Source: Chitinophagaceae bacterium (GTDB lineage Bacteria; Bacteroidota; Bacteroidia; Chitinophagales; Chitinophagaceae). Taken from it: DNA of 34,199 bases. The stretch covers positions 1-34,199 of the forward strand of contig JAHEMM010000023.1 of assembly GCA_024643655.1 (NCBI GenBank), in the 5' to 3' direction. Below the pieces are notes generated by a model, which saw only the letters and a program-made list of their open reading frames with translations, had not been told where the DNA came from and made no database searches. The translations under genes were made by a program, and so were the position numbers. Positions 7,372 to 16,129 of the stretch are shown here, piece by piece (the stretch's first letter is position 1; each line of letters starts with the position of its first letter).

Positions 7372-10300
7372 TTATGCGTCTTTTCCGTGACATTGTTTGT
7401 ACTTTTTACCACTACCACAAGGACAAGGGTCGTTTCTTCCAGTTTTAGGTCCTACTTTTATAGGCTCTTGCTTTTCAACCATTTCGCTTGTTCCTCCTGG
7501 TTCAAATCTATCTCTTTCATTAGCTGCATAATCCTGCCCTGCTGCATCTACTTCGTCTTTATTGGCTCGCATTCTGCTCATGTCAGTTTTTTGCTGTCGG
7601 CCTTCTTTTAAAGGAGTATTTTCCTGCTGAATCGGAATAGTGGCATGTGAAAGGAATGAAACAATATTTTTATTTACTTCCGTATTCATACTGCTAAACT
7701 GGTTATAAGCCTCCATTTTATAAATGACCAATGGATCTTTCTGTTCAAGATAAGCCGTTTGAACGCTTTGCTTCAAATCATCCATCGCTCTCAAGTGTTC
7801 TTTCCAGGCATCATCAATTACTGCCAGTGTAATCGTTTTTTCTAAAGAATTACATAGCTCTTTTCCATCAGTACTTAATGTTTTTTCAAGATTAGTTAAC
7901 ACATTTAAATTTTTGCGACCATCAGTAAATGGAACTACAACATTTTCAATATGACTTCCTTGTGTAAGCCTGATATTTTTGAATACCGGAATAGCTTGTT
8001 TTTGAAGTTCAGTTTTATGTGCATTATACTTCTCCGATGCTTCAGCATAAAGTTTGTCAAGTAAACTATTTATATCACTTCTTTTGAAAGTTTCTTCTTC
8101 GATTTTAGTTTCTAATCCAAAGTTGACAATACAAGCCATTTTAAAACCTTCAAAATCTTCCTGTTCACGATAAGAATCGATTAAGCTTCCTGCAATTGCA
8201 GAAAAAGAAGTATCGATATCTAAAGCAAGTCTTTCGCCAAATAAAGCATGATTTCTCTTTTCATACACTGCATTCCTTTGTTTATTCATTACATCATCAT
8301 ATTCTAATAAACGTTTACGGATGCCGAAATTATTTTCTTCTACCTTCTTCTGTGCCCGTTGAATACTGTTGCTGATCATACTATGTTGAATAACATCACC
8401 TTCTTTATAACCAAGTTTATCCATTAATGCAGCTATTCTTTCGCTACCAAACATACGCATCAAATCATCTTCCAGGCAAACATAGAATTGTGAAGAACCC
8501 GGATCTCCCTGACGACCTGCACGACCTCTTAACTGTCTATCTACACGACGACTTTCATGTCGTTCTGTACCAATGATGGCCAATCCTCCGGCGTCTTTCA
8601 CGCCAGGCCCAAGTTTAATATCCGTACCACGACCAGCCATATTTGTAGCAATAGTAACTGCACCTGGCAAACCGGCTTCCGCAACAACTTGTGCTTCTTT
8701 AGCATGTTGTTTTGCATTTAATACATTATGTGGAATTTTTTTCTGCTGTAGCATACGACCAAGCAATTCACTTACTTCTACTGAAGTAGTACCAACAAGA
8801 CAAGGCCGCCCGGCATTGCGTAGCATTTCTATTTCGTCGATAACTGCTTTAAACTTTTCTCTTTTTGTTTTATAAACCAGGTCCTGTTTGTCATCTCTAA
8901 TCAGTGGAAGATTAGTTGGTATAGTTACAACATCTAATTTGTAAATACTCCATAACTCACCAGCTTCTGTTTCTGCAGTACCGGTCATACCGCAAAGTTT
9001 GTGATACATGCGGAAGTAGTTCTGTAAAGTAACTGTAGCATACGTTTGTGTAGCCGCTTCAATTTTTACATTCTCTTTTGCTTCTAAAGCCTGGTGCAAT
9101 CCATCGCTATAACGTCGGCCTTCCATTATACGACCCGTTTGCTCATCAACAATTTTGATAGCACCGTCTATTACTACGTATTCAACATCTTTTGCAAATA
9201 ATGAGTAAGCTTTTAATAATTGCTGAACAGTATGTATGCGATCTGCTTTTTGAGAATAATCATTAAGAATTGTTTCTTTTAATTGTAGTTTATCTTCTGC
9301 AGATTTATCGCTTTTTTCAATATCAGCAAGCTTTACCCCAATATCAGGCATAATAAAGAAATCGGGATCTTCGCCTGTTTTTGTAATTACATTCAATCCT
9401 CTTTCTGTTAATTCAACAGAGTTATTTTTCTCATCAATTTTAAAAAGTAATTCCTCGTCAACAACTTTCATATTCCGCTCCTGATCCTGCAAGTAAAAAT
9501 TTTCAGCTTTCTGCATTTTTACTTTTATACCAGGTTCACTCAAATACTTTATTACAGGGCCATATTTTGGTAAACCTCTATGTGCTCTGAATAAATATAA
9601 TCCTCCGGTTTTTGGATCATCATCACCGGCAGCTATCAATCTTTTTGCTTCAGTTAAGCAGTTGCGAACAATTCGTTCCTGCTCTTGTACTAGTTGTTGT
9701 ATTCTTGGCTTATGAATATGATATTGCTGATCATCACCTTTTGGTACAGGGCCAGAAATAATCAATGGCGTTCTTGCGTCATCAATTAATACGGAGTCAA
9801 CTTCATCCACCATGGCAAAATGGTGTTTACGTTGTACCATCTCTTCAGGCGTATGTACCATATTATCGCGGAGATAGTCAAAGCCAAATTCATTATTTGT
9901 ACCATAGGTGATGTCGGCTAAATAAGCGTTCCTTCTTTCTTCTGTATTAGGTTGATGTTTGTCGATACAATCAACTCTTAATCCTAACCATTCAAAAATA
10001 GTCCCGTTCCATTCCTGGTCACGACGTGCCAGATAGTCATTTACAGTTACGATGTGAACGCCTTCTCCAGCCAGCGCATTTAGGTAAGCTGGTAAAGTTG
10101 ACACCAATGTCTTTCCTTCACCAGTAGCCATTTCTGCAATTTTGCCTTGATGTAATACAACTCCGCCGATTAGCTGTACATCATAGTGTAACATATTCCA
10201 GGTAACTTCTGTACCTCCTGCTACCCAGGTGTTATTATAAATAGAAGTGTCGCCATCTATTGTAATATGTTTTTTGTGTACACTATAGTCTCTATCCATT

Positions 10301-10704
10301 TGCGTTGCAGTCGAAACTATTTCTGTGTTTTCTTTGAATCGACGGGCAGTTTCTTTAACAACTGCAAAGGCTTCTGGTAACAGATCTTCAAGAATCTCTT
10401 CTAATTTTTTGTCTCTATCTTTTTTTAATTTATCCACTTCCTGATAAATGGCATCTTTTGCCATCAGTTCACTAAAAGGAAGTTCTTCTGCAGAATTATT
10501 TTTTGCTTTTATCTCTTCATCAATCTCAGAAAGATATTCTTTAATACGATTACGAAATTCATTTGTTTTATTACGTAGCTGATCATTGCTAAGAGAATGG
10601 TATGTGTCAAAGAATGCATTTATTTTACCGACATAATGTTCGATTTTTTTTACATCCTTTTCCGACTTGCTGCCACCAAATAATTTTGAAATAAAACCAA
10701 GCAT
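7372..10704 (-). CDS. secA: Preprotein translocase subunit SecA
   Basis: SecA is the ATPase that drives unfolded preproteins through the SecYEG channel. At 1110 residues it is longer than the 901-residue E. coli protein, as is usual in Bacteroidota. Walker [10 protein letters not shown] is at residues 192-200, the DEAD-box-like VDEVDS follows near 296-301, and [13 protein letters not shown] and [14 protein letters not shown] mark the second motor domain. The tail carries the zinc-binding SEC-C motif, [13 protein letters not shown] (C1094, C1096, C1105, H1106), which contacts SecB or ribosomes in relatives. The start at 10704 matches the usual [10 protein letters not shown]. The upstream 300-base divergent region holds a promoter box and two inverted repeats. 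The identification is certain. Confidence 0.98.
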   Translation of the reverse strand: MLGFISKLFGGSKSEKDVKKIEHYVGKINAFFDTYHSLSNDQLRNKTNEFRNRIKEYLSEIDEEIKAKNNSAEELPFSELMAKDAIYQEVDKLKKDRDKKLEEILEDLLPEAFAVVKETARRFKENTEIVSTATQMDRDYSVHKKHITIDGDTSIYNNTWVAGGTEVTWNMLHYDVQLIGGVVLHQGKIAEMATGEGKTLVSTLPAYLNALAGEGVHIVTVNDYLARRDQEWNGTIFEWLGLRVDCIDKHQPNTEERRNAYLADITYGTNNEFGFDYLRDNMVHTPEEMVQRKHHFAMVDEVDSVLIDDARTPLIISGPVPKGDDQQYHIHKPRIQQLVQEQERIVRNCLTEAKRLIAAGDDDPKTGGLYLFRAHRGLPKYGPVIKYLSEPGIKVKMQKAENFYLQDQERNMKVVDEELLFKIDEKNNSVELTERGLNVITKTGEDPDFFIMPDIGVKLADIEKSDKSAEDKLQLKETILNDYSQKADRIHTVQQLLKAYSLFAKDVEYVVIDGAIKIVDEQTGRIMEGRRYSDGLHQALEAKENVKIEAATQTYATVTLQNYFRMYHKLCGMTGTAETEAGELWSIYKLDVVTIPTNLPLIRDDKQDLVYKTKREKFKAVIDEIEMLRNAGRPCLVGTTSVEVSELLGRMLQQKKIPHNVLNAKQHAKEAQVVAEAGLPGAVTIATNMAGRGTDIKLGPGVKDAGGLAIIGTERHESRRVDRQLRGRAGRQGDPGSSQFYVCLEDDLMRMFGSERIAALMDKLGYKEGDVIQHSMISNSIQRAQKKVEENNFGIRKRLLEYDDVMNKQRNAVYEKRNHALFGERLALDIDTSFSAIAGSLIDSYREQEDFEGFKMACIVNFGLETKIEEETFKRSDINSLLDKLYAEASEKYNAHKTELQKQAIPVFKNIRLTQGSHIENVVVPFTDGRKNLNVLTNLEKTLSTDGKELCNSLEKTITLAVIDDAWKEHLRAMDDLKQSVQTAYLEQKDPLVIYKMEAYNQFSSMNTEVNKNIVSFLSHATIPIQQENTPLKEGRQQKTDMSRMRANKDEVDAAGQDYAANERDRFEPGGTSEMVEKQEPIKVGPKTGRNDPCPCGSGKKYKQCHGKDA

Positions 10705-11004
10705 GATATAATGAATTTGTTAATTGAGTTATTTAATTTAATAGTTGTCAGTTGAATCAAAAGTTTTCGGTAGAATTGGTTGACAATTTTGACTAGTAAA
10801 CATTTTATTAGTCAAAAAGAATGCTATAAGTTATTGTAAGCCAATTTGACAGAAATATCCCTGCTGTTCAAGGCGGGCAAAGATAAGTTTTAGTTGGCAG
10901 TAAAAAAGGGAGGCTTTTAGGAAAATTTACCGACTTTTTGGCTAATGAATAAACGAGAATTAGCCAATTTTGTCGTTCATTAATGTATCTTTCGGCCATC
11001 AGTT
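10705..11004. other. Divergent intergenic region between secA and a lipoprotein gene
   Basis: This 300-base gap has two nine-base inverted repeats: TTTTGACTA/TAGTCAAAA (10787-10795, 10809-10817) and TTGGCTAAT/ATTAGCCAA (10938-10946, 10959-10967). The minus strand has TATCTTTG (10878-10885), an exact -7 box giving secA a leader of roughly 165-170 bases. That leader could encode a 21-codon open frame (10738-10803) whose ATG lies in the spacer of the first repeat. On the plus strand TATCTTTC (10986-10993) is a near-consensus box just before the lipoprotein ATG at 11005. No larger gene is evident. Confidence 0.55.
10878..10885 (-). promoter_or_regulatory. Candidate secA -7 promoter box
   Basis: TATCTTTG on the minus strand matches TAnnTTTG exactly, 174 bases before the secA start codon. 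No clear -33 TTTG is present at the usual spacing, so the promoter is plausible and not certain. Confidence 0.45.
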
Positions 11005-11721
11005 ATGCGTATAAAAAAAATTAGAATTGGAGAAGTAGCTTTGTTTTTCATTTTTAGTACTTCATTATTATTTACAGCCTGTAAAAACAAGGATAAAAAA
11101 TTACCAGATTCAAATGAGTTGAATAAAATTTATTTTGATTATAAAATTTCAGCAGAAGAAGGGTATGATAACTTAACAGTTATATTGAAATACAGAGAAG
11201 ATAATAAAAACGGAGAAGCGATTAGCCCTGAAATACTTCAAAGTGTAAAACTTGACGACGAAGAATTGGCGCCTGATAGCTCAAAAATGAACGGTGTTTA
11301 TTATGAAGTACAAAGGCCAATAGCCAATTTTTTAGGAAAACATGTAATTACATTCATTACAAAAAATGATGAAGAGTTTAAAGAGGAAATTAACTTTTCT
11401 CCAATGGTTTTAGAAACTGTAATTCCGGAAAGTATAAAAAGAGATGATCTTATATTGAATTTTTCAGGGCTGGAAATTGAAGATTACATTAGGGTTTTGC
11501 TTACCGATACGTCTTTTTTTGGTGATGGAATAAACAGGATGGATACCATAAGAAATAACCAGTTGATTCTCTCTAAAAATATGCTTAATAAGCTTGCCGA
11601 TGGACCCATCCTTATGGAATTTAGCCGTGAGTTTGAAAGACCAATAAACGAAGCTTCAAAAGCCGGTGGAAGACTTCGCATTAATTATACACTTCGAAGA
11701 GAGTTTAATTTACAAGATTAG
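11005..11721 (+). CDS. Putative lipoprotein of unknown function
   Basis: A 238-residue protein with a lipoprotein signal peptide: basic start MRIKKIR, hydrophobic core, lipobox LFTAC with the cysteine at residue 26, then a Lys/Asp-rich mature start. The rest looks like an all-beta extracytoplasmic protein (for example FDYKISAEEGYDNLTVILKY and GRLRINYTLRREF), with no recognised catalytic motif. It is divergent from secA and followed 118 bases later by atpG, which has its own promoter box. A near-consensus -7 box (TATCTTTC) ends 12 bases before the ATG. Homologues are expected mainly in Chitinophagaceae; the function is unknown. Confidence 0.78.
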   Translation: MRIKKIRIGEVALFFIFSTSLLFTACKNKDKKLPDSNELNKIYFDYKISAEEGYDNLTVILKYREDNKNGEAISPEILQSVKLDDEELAPDSSKMNGVYYEVQRPIANFLGKHVITFITKNDEEFKEEINFSPMVLETVIPESIKRDDLILNFSGLEIEDYIRVLLTDTSFFGDGINRMDTIRNNQLILSKNMLNKLADGPILMEFSREFERPINEASKAGGRLRINYTLRREFNLQD

Positions 11722-11813
11722 CCTGATTTATAATCTTTTAAGTAAAAATCAAACGTTGATAAATACAACGTAATTATTTTAAAACGCTTATGGTATTTTA
11801 GCCTCAACACCGT

Positions 11814-11821
11814 ACTTTTGC
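11814..11821 (+). promoter_or_regulatory. atpG -7 promoter box
   Basis: TACTTTTG matches TAnnTTTG exactly and lies 18 bases before the atpG ATG. TTATG near 11789-11793 is an imperfect -33 box at about the right spacing. It implies that atpG is transcribed separately from the upstream lipoprotein gene. Confidence 0.6.
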
Positions 11822-11839
11822 CGCAATTTAAAACAGGCT

Positions 11840-12721
11840 ATGTCAGGACAATTAAAAGAGGTTCGTAACCGTATACAATCAGTACAAAGTACTCAGCAGA
11901 TTACAAAAGCCATGAAAATGGTAAGTGCAGCAAAATTGCGCAGAGCTCAGGATGCTATTGTTCAAATGCGTCCTTACGCTCAAAAATTGCAGGAAATGCT
12001 GAGTAATATTGTGAGCAACAGTGAGGGTGAAGCCAATATGAAGTTGGCATCTGAACGGCCTATTGAGAAAGTATTGTTTATAGTTATTACAAGTGATCGG
12101 GGACTTGCAGGTGCTTTTAATGCGAATACAATTAAGTTGACAAAAGCTACTATTGCTGAAAAATATGCGAGTCAACATCAAAAAGGAAATGTAACGATTT
12201 GGAATATTGGGAAGAAAGGATTTGAACATTTCAGCAAAAATAATTTCAAGGCGGATGCTACGTACAAAGATATTTTTCTGAATCTTACATTTGAAAATGT
12301 ACAGAAAGCTTCAAAAGCTGCAATGATTGCATTTGAAGAAAAGCAATTTGATGTAGTAGAGATTGTATATAGTCAGTTTAAAAATGCTGCTACCCAACGG
12401 TTTGAAGTTGAGCGATTCCTGCCAATACCTAAGGTAGAAAAGAAAGAAGGATCAACAAATGCTGATTTCATTTATGACCCTTCCAAGCAGCAATTGATAG
12501 AAGAATTGATGCCTAAAATTCTTAATACACAACTTTATAAAGCTGTTCTTGATTCAAACGCTTCTGAGCATGGTGCAAGAATGACCGCTATGGATAAAGC
12601 CAGTGAGAATGCCAATGAGTTATTACGTTCACTTAAGATTTCTTATAACAGAGCAAGACAAGCTGCCATTACTACCGAATTAACGGAAATTGTAAGTGGT
12701 GCCGCTGCTTTGAATGGGTAA
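11840..12721 (+). CDS. atpG: ATP synthase F1 gamma subunit
   Basis: The gamma subunit is the rotating central stalk of F1 that couples proton flow to ATP synthesis. The 293-residue length is normal. The conserved terminal helices are both present: the N-terminal one (RNRIQSVQSTQQITKAMKMV, about residues 9-28) and the C-terminal one (ARMTAMDKASENANELL, then TTELTEIVSGAAAL). The central Rossmann-like domain contains VITSDRGLAGAFNAN. None of the other ATP synthase genes are nearby in this window: a lipoprotein gene lies upstream and scpB downstream. The gene carries its own promoter box. The product is certain; the isolated position is the odd point. Confidence 0.97.
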   Translation: MSGQLKEVRNRIQSVQSTQQITKAMKMVSAAKLRRAQDAIVQMRPYAQKLQEMLSNIVSNSEGEANMKLASERPIEKVLFIVITSDRGLAGAFNANTIKLTKATIAEKYASQHQKGNVTIWNIGKKGFEHFSKNNFKADATYKDIFLNLTFENVQKASKAAMIAFEEKQFDVVEIVYSQFKNAATQRFEVERFLPIPKVEKKEGSTNADFIYDPSKQQLIEELMPKILNTQLYKAVLDSNASEHGARMTAMDKASENANELLRSLKISYNRARQAAITTELTEIVSGAAALNG

Positions 12722-12909
12722 GAATCCTGTTGTTAAAGTGGACTTAGATATACTGCTCATTTAATTTTCTAACATTTGTTTATGTTAAGTGTTGATAATT
12801 CTGTTTTCAACCTACTGTTACAGAGTGTACATTCGTTCCATAAATTATATTATAAAACTTACACTCCTTTGCGAGTACAAATAAAATTCCCCATTTGGGG
12901 GAAATGGGC

Positions 12910-13611
12910 ATGGAAATAACTAATCTAATACCACATATTGAAGCGTTGATTTTTGCTAGCGATAAGCCTTTGCCGACTTTAGAAGTTACAGATTTGGTGA
13001 ATAATGCTTTAGGCTTTATGGATGATAAAATTTCGCTTGATCAGGTAGAAGCAGCGTTGGAAGGAATTACGGAGAAATACAGTGCTGATTTTTATCCATT
13101 CGAAGTAGTACAAAGTGGTGGTGGCTGGCAGTTTTTAACAAGAAAAGAATTTCATAAAACGGTGGCACAGTTGAATGGAGAAAAGTTTATGAAACGACTT
13201 TCCTCTGCGGCCTTGGAAACTTTATCTATCATTGCTTATAAACAGCCTGTAACTAAAGGTGAAATTGAAGCGATTCGTGGCGTAAGCTCAGATTATGCAG
13301 TACATAAATTATTGGAAAAGGAATTGATAATTATCAGTGGTAGAAACGAACATGCACCCGGTCAGCCATTATTATATGCAACATCAAAAACCTTTATGGA
13401 TTATTTTGGTATTAATTCTGCTGAGGAATTGCCTAAAATAAAAGAAGTATTGGCTGATCAAATCATTGAACCAACTGTCATAGCAGATACTGAACAGCCT
13501 GGCGAAGAGAAAAGTGAAGACTTTGTGGATGAGGCAGGCGAACCTTTGGCTGTAAGTGATGATGGTGAGCTAATTATAAGTAATGAAAATGGAGAGAACG
13601 AGGAGGATTAA
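12910..13611 (+). CDS. scpB: Segregation and condensation protein B
   Basis: ScpB is the winged-helix dimer that binds ScpA and the SMC protein and helps condense and segregate chromosomes. The 233-residue protein shows the family signatures HIEALIFASDKPL near the start and SSAALETLSIIAYKQPVTKGEIEAIRG spread over about residues 97-123 (written here as pieces: LETLSIIAYKQPV and GEIEAIRGV). An acidic tail of about 45 residues rich in Glu and Asp follows. The start at 12910 (MEITNLIPH) fits the family best; an ATG six bases earlier and a TTG at 12895 are also in frame. A GGGGG tract at 12897-12901 precedes the start and could act as a ribosome binding site. No scpA is in the window. It ends at a good terminator. 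Confidence 0.95.
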   Translation: MEITNLIPHIEALIFASDKPLPTLEVTDLVNNALGFMDDKISLDQVEAALEGITEKYSADFYPFEVVQSGGGWQFLTRKEFHKTVAQLNGEKFMKRLSSAALETLSIIAYKQPVTKGEIEAIRGVSSDYAVHKLLEKELIIISGRNEHAPGQPLLYATSKTFMDYFGINSAEELPKIKEVLADQIIEPTVIADTEQPGEEKSEDFVDEAGEPLAVSDDGELIISNENGENEED

Positions 13612-13637
13612 TTGCTAAGTAATGTTTAAAGATATTT

Positions 13638-13663
13638 GCCACCGTAAATCGGTGGCTTTTTTT
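13638..13663 (+). terminator. scpB terminator
   Basis: GCCACCG (13638-13644), loop TAAAT, CGGTGGC (13650-13656), then seven T residues: a textbook intrinsic terminator 26 bases after the scpB stop. Confidence 0.92.
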
Positions 13664-13705
13664 GTGTACTAATTTATACTAACACTTTGTAGTCTATTGC
13701 TGTAG

Positions 13706-13713
13706 TATATTCG
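13706..13713 (+). promoter_or_regulatory. lysA near-consensus -7 box very close to the start codon
   Basis: TATATTCG differs from TAnnTTTG at one position and ends only five bases before the lysA ATG at 13719, so a transcript starting there would have almost no leader. TTTG at 13686-13689 is 16 bases upstream, shorter than the usual spacing. Confidence 0.4.
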
Positions 13714-13718
13714 CAATT

Positions 13719-14927
13719 ATGCATGAGCAAATTTCTAATGAACAATTACTTGAAGTAGCAAATAAGTTTAGTACACCTTTATATGTGTATCATGCTGAAA
13801 AAATAAATCAGCAATATCAAAAACTAACATCTGCCTTTGCAGATATCAATACTACTTTTTTTTATGCCAGTAAGGCATTGACTAATATTAACATTCTAAA
13901 ATATATAAAAGATATAGGATGTAATGTTGATTGTAGTTCAATCAATGAAGTAAAGCTTGCGATTCTAGCCGGATTTCCTGTTGATAGAATTCTTTACACA
14001 TCCAATGGGATTGATTTTTCAGAAATAGAAGAGGCTGTAGAAGCAAGAGTGCATATTAATATTGATAGCCTTTCTAATCTTGAAAAATTCGGTAAAAAAT
14101 TTGGGCACTCATATCCTGTAGGTATAAGAATAAGGCCCAATATTATGGCGGGAGGAAATCTTAAAATAGCTACAGGGCATGATGGAAGCAAGTTTGGAAT
14201 TCCAGTAGATCAGTTAAGCAAAATTGAACAGTTGATAAAAACAACTAATCTTTATATCAAAACCCTGCATATTCATACAGGTAGTGATATTAAAGATCCG
14301 GATGTTTTTGTAAAAGGAATAGAAGTTTTGTTTGAGTTAATTCCTCATTTTCCAGAATTAGAAATAATAGATCTGGGGGGAGGGTTTAAAGTGCCATATA
14401 AAGCAGGCGATGAAGAAACAGATATTATTATGCTTGCCAAAAAAATAAAAGAAACATTCGAAAATCATCCGGTTGCCAACGGGAAAAATTTTAAACTATG
14501 GTTTGAGCCTGGAAAGTTTCTGGTGAGTGCTTGTGGTAATTTATTAGCGAGGGTAACAGTCGTAAAAGACAATGGAAATACGGTTTTCGCCGCTGTGAAT
14601 AGTGGGTTAAATCATTTAATTCGTCCGATGATGTACGACGCTTATCATCATATCGAAAATATTTCAAATCCGGCTGGAGTAAAAAAAGTATATACTATAA
14701 CCGGCAATATTTGTGAAACAGATACATTCGGATCTGACAGAGATATAAATGAAATACGGGAAGGTGATATACTTTCATTTCATAATGCAGGTGCTTATGG
14801 TTTTGAGATGGCTTCCAATTATAATTCGAGATTTAAACCTGCAGAGGTATTAATCAAAGATGGAAAAACACAATTGATTCGAAAAAGGGATGAAATGGAA
14901 GATTTGCTAAGAAATCAGGTTATATAA
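13719..14927 (+). CDS. lysA: Diaminopimelate decarboxylase
   Basis: LysA is a pyridoxal-phosphate enzyme that decarboxylates meso-diaminopimelate to L-lysine, the last step of lysine synthesis. The 402-residue protein has the PLP lysine in FFYASKALTN (K52), the HIHTGSDI motif, the phosphate-binding IDLGGGF, EPGKFLVS, and the C-terminal CETDTFG with the active-site cysteine from the partner subunit. Alanine racemase-fold type III decarboxylases are all similar, so another specificity (for example carboxynorspermidine or arginine decarboxylase) is possible, but length and motifs fit LysA best. It is a single-gene unit between a terminator and a convergent minus-strand gene. Confidence 0.93.
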   Translation: MHEQISNEQLLEVANKFSTPLYVYHAEKINQQYQKLTSAFADINTTFFYASKALTNINILKYIKDIGCNVDCSSINEVKLAILAGFPVDRILYTSNGIDFSEIEEAVEARVHINIDSLSNLEKFGKKFGHSYPVGIRIRPNIMAGGNLKIATGHDGSKFGIPVDQLSKIEQLIKTTNLYIKTLHIHTGSDIKDPDVFVKGIEVLFELIPHFPELEIIDLGGGFKVPYKAGDEETDIIMLAKKIKETFENHPVANGKNFKLWFEPGKFLVSACGNLLARVTVVKDNGNTVFAAVNSGLNHLIRPMMYDAYHHIENISNPAGVKKVYTITGNICETDTFGSDRDINEIREGDILSFHNAGAYGFEMASNYNSRFKPAEVLIKDGKTQLIRKRDEMEDLLRNQVI

Positions 14928-14984
14928 TCGCCCCCTTCTTAATGTAAAATCAACAGTCTTTAGATCTCGGAACTTGAACTATTA

Positions 14985-15016
14985 TTAAACTTTAGTAAAG
15001 TATAAAAAAAGTTTAA
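14985..15016. terminator. Possible weak AT-rich terminator between convergent genes
   Basis: TTAAACTTT (14985-14993) and AAAGTTTAA (15008-15016) form a nine-pair stem around a 14-base spacer. It lies between lysA and the convergent gene ending at 15066. The stem is AT-rich and may be chance. Confidence 0.3.
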
Positions 15017-15065
15017 AGTCATCAAGTTAAAGAATTTCTTTGCTGATGAAATTTTTTAATTTTCA

Positions 15066-15938
15066 TTAGCTAGGTTTAACAACTATTCTTGTCACTATCT
15101 TAGAAGTGACCGGCAAATCTCCAAAACTAGATTCAGTGGAACCTGTTGATTCTGTTGTCATCGTTTTCTCTTGAATAATATTGGTAGCCCTGTTAAGTAT
15201 AATTTTACCGGTTGTTTTGTTTTTTAAAGTTGTTGTTGTTGGATTACCCATCATTTCCGCATTTGTTACAGAGTTAGAGTTTTCGATAAAATCAATTATG
15301 ACTGTAGAATCGGTTATGGCTGATAATGTATATTCAGTTTCAGATCTACCTCCATTTTCTTTAATATTGGTTTTCCACTTGTTACCTATTTCTACTGCTG
15401 TATCTGGTAAAACATTAAAAAAGCTTCCTTTATTTTTTTGCGGAGGTTGTACAATGTCGGTTACACCTTTTAGCATATTTGTGATGATTGCCATTCTGCT
15501 GTCACCTTCTGAAATGACAATTTTTTCTGGAAACGCCATTTTTACAATCCCAGATGGGTTAATAATCATGTCGTACTTTTTATCTAACATATCTTTTACA
15601 GGTTTGCCGAAAGATCCTTTCATGTCTTTTTCAATATCAGAATCAAATTTCTGTTTTTGCCCCATTCCGTTAAAAGCAAAATTTACTCGTTTCATTTCGT
15701 GGCGAAGCGTAGAATTATCTTCTGTAGTATTAGTAATTGTGTACGAATGGTTAGCATTTGCATCTACTGTAAATTCAATATCCATTCTGCTTGATTTTTG
15801 AGAAATAGTTGAATTGGTGGTCATATCAATATTAAATATTTGACCTTGCTCAAATTTTAGAATACCAGAAATTGATTGTGAAGACGTAATGATAGTAGTT
15901 AACAAAAAAAGGACACTAAAAATTATGTTTTTTTTCAT
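15066..15938 (-). CDS. Secreted protein of unknown function, DUF6263-like
   Basis: A 290-residue protein with a signal peptide (MKKNIIFSVLFLLTTIITSSQ), so it is exported to the periplasm or beyond. The rest alternates short beta-strand-like stretches, with Thr/Ser/Asn-rich composition and an ending in TSKIVTRIVVKPS. The overall pattern (a first strand GILKFEQGQIFNIDM, a central DKKYDMIINPSG, then GNKWKTNIKENGGRSETEYT and late TGKIILNRATN) recalls the DUF6263 group of Bacteroidota proteins. That is a recollection of the pattern, not a search result. It is divergent from the papain-like peptidase gene, with 191 bases between. The function is unknown. Confidence 0.75.
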   Translation of the reverse strand: MKKNIIFSVLFLLTTIITSSQSISGILKFEQGQIFNIDMTTNSTISQKSSRMDIEFTVDANANHSYTITNTTEDNSTLRHEMKRVNFAFNGMGQKQKFDSDIEKDMKGSFGKPVKDMLDKKYDMIINPSGIVKMAFPEKIVISEGDSRMAIITNMLKGVTDIVQPPQKNKGSFFNVLPDTAVEIGNKWKTNIKENGGRSETEYTLSAITDSTVIIDFIENSNSVTNAEMMGNPTTTTLKNKTTGKIILNRATNIIQEKTMTTESTGSTESSFGDLPVTSKIVTRIVVKPS

Positions 15939-16129
15939 AATATGTTTTTGAAATAAATAACCGGGAAATAATAATTGTTAAATGTAAATAATCAGCAAAT
16001 TTGACGATTCTATATCATAATCGTTGCAGAATTATTTAAATTAATTATTAACCAATCACCCTTATCTACCTTTTAATTCGTCTGAACTTACTATTTTTAA
16101 GTACATTTTAATTAACAAAATTTACAGCC

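Noticed and set aside
12889-12901. CCCCATTTGGGG palindrome before scpB as a terminator or operator
   Set aside because: Too short, with only a four-base loop-like centre and no T-run; the G tract may simply aid translation initiation.
15181-15801. Long plus-strand open frame of 206 codons opposite the DUF6263-like gene
   Set aside because: It lies antisense within a gene that has a clear signal peptide and plausible protein composition; the plus-strand product is hydrophobic and shows no family.
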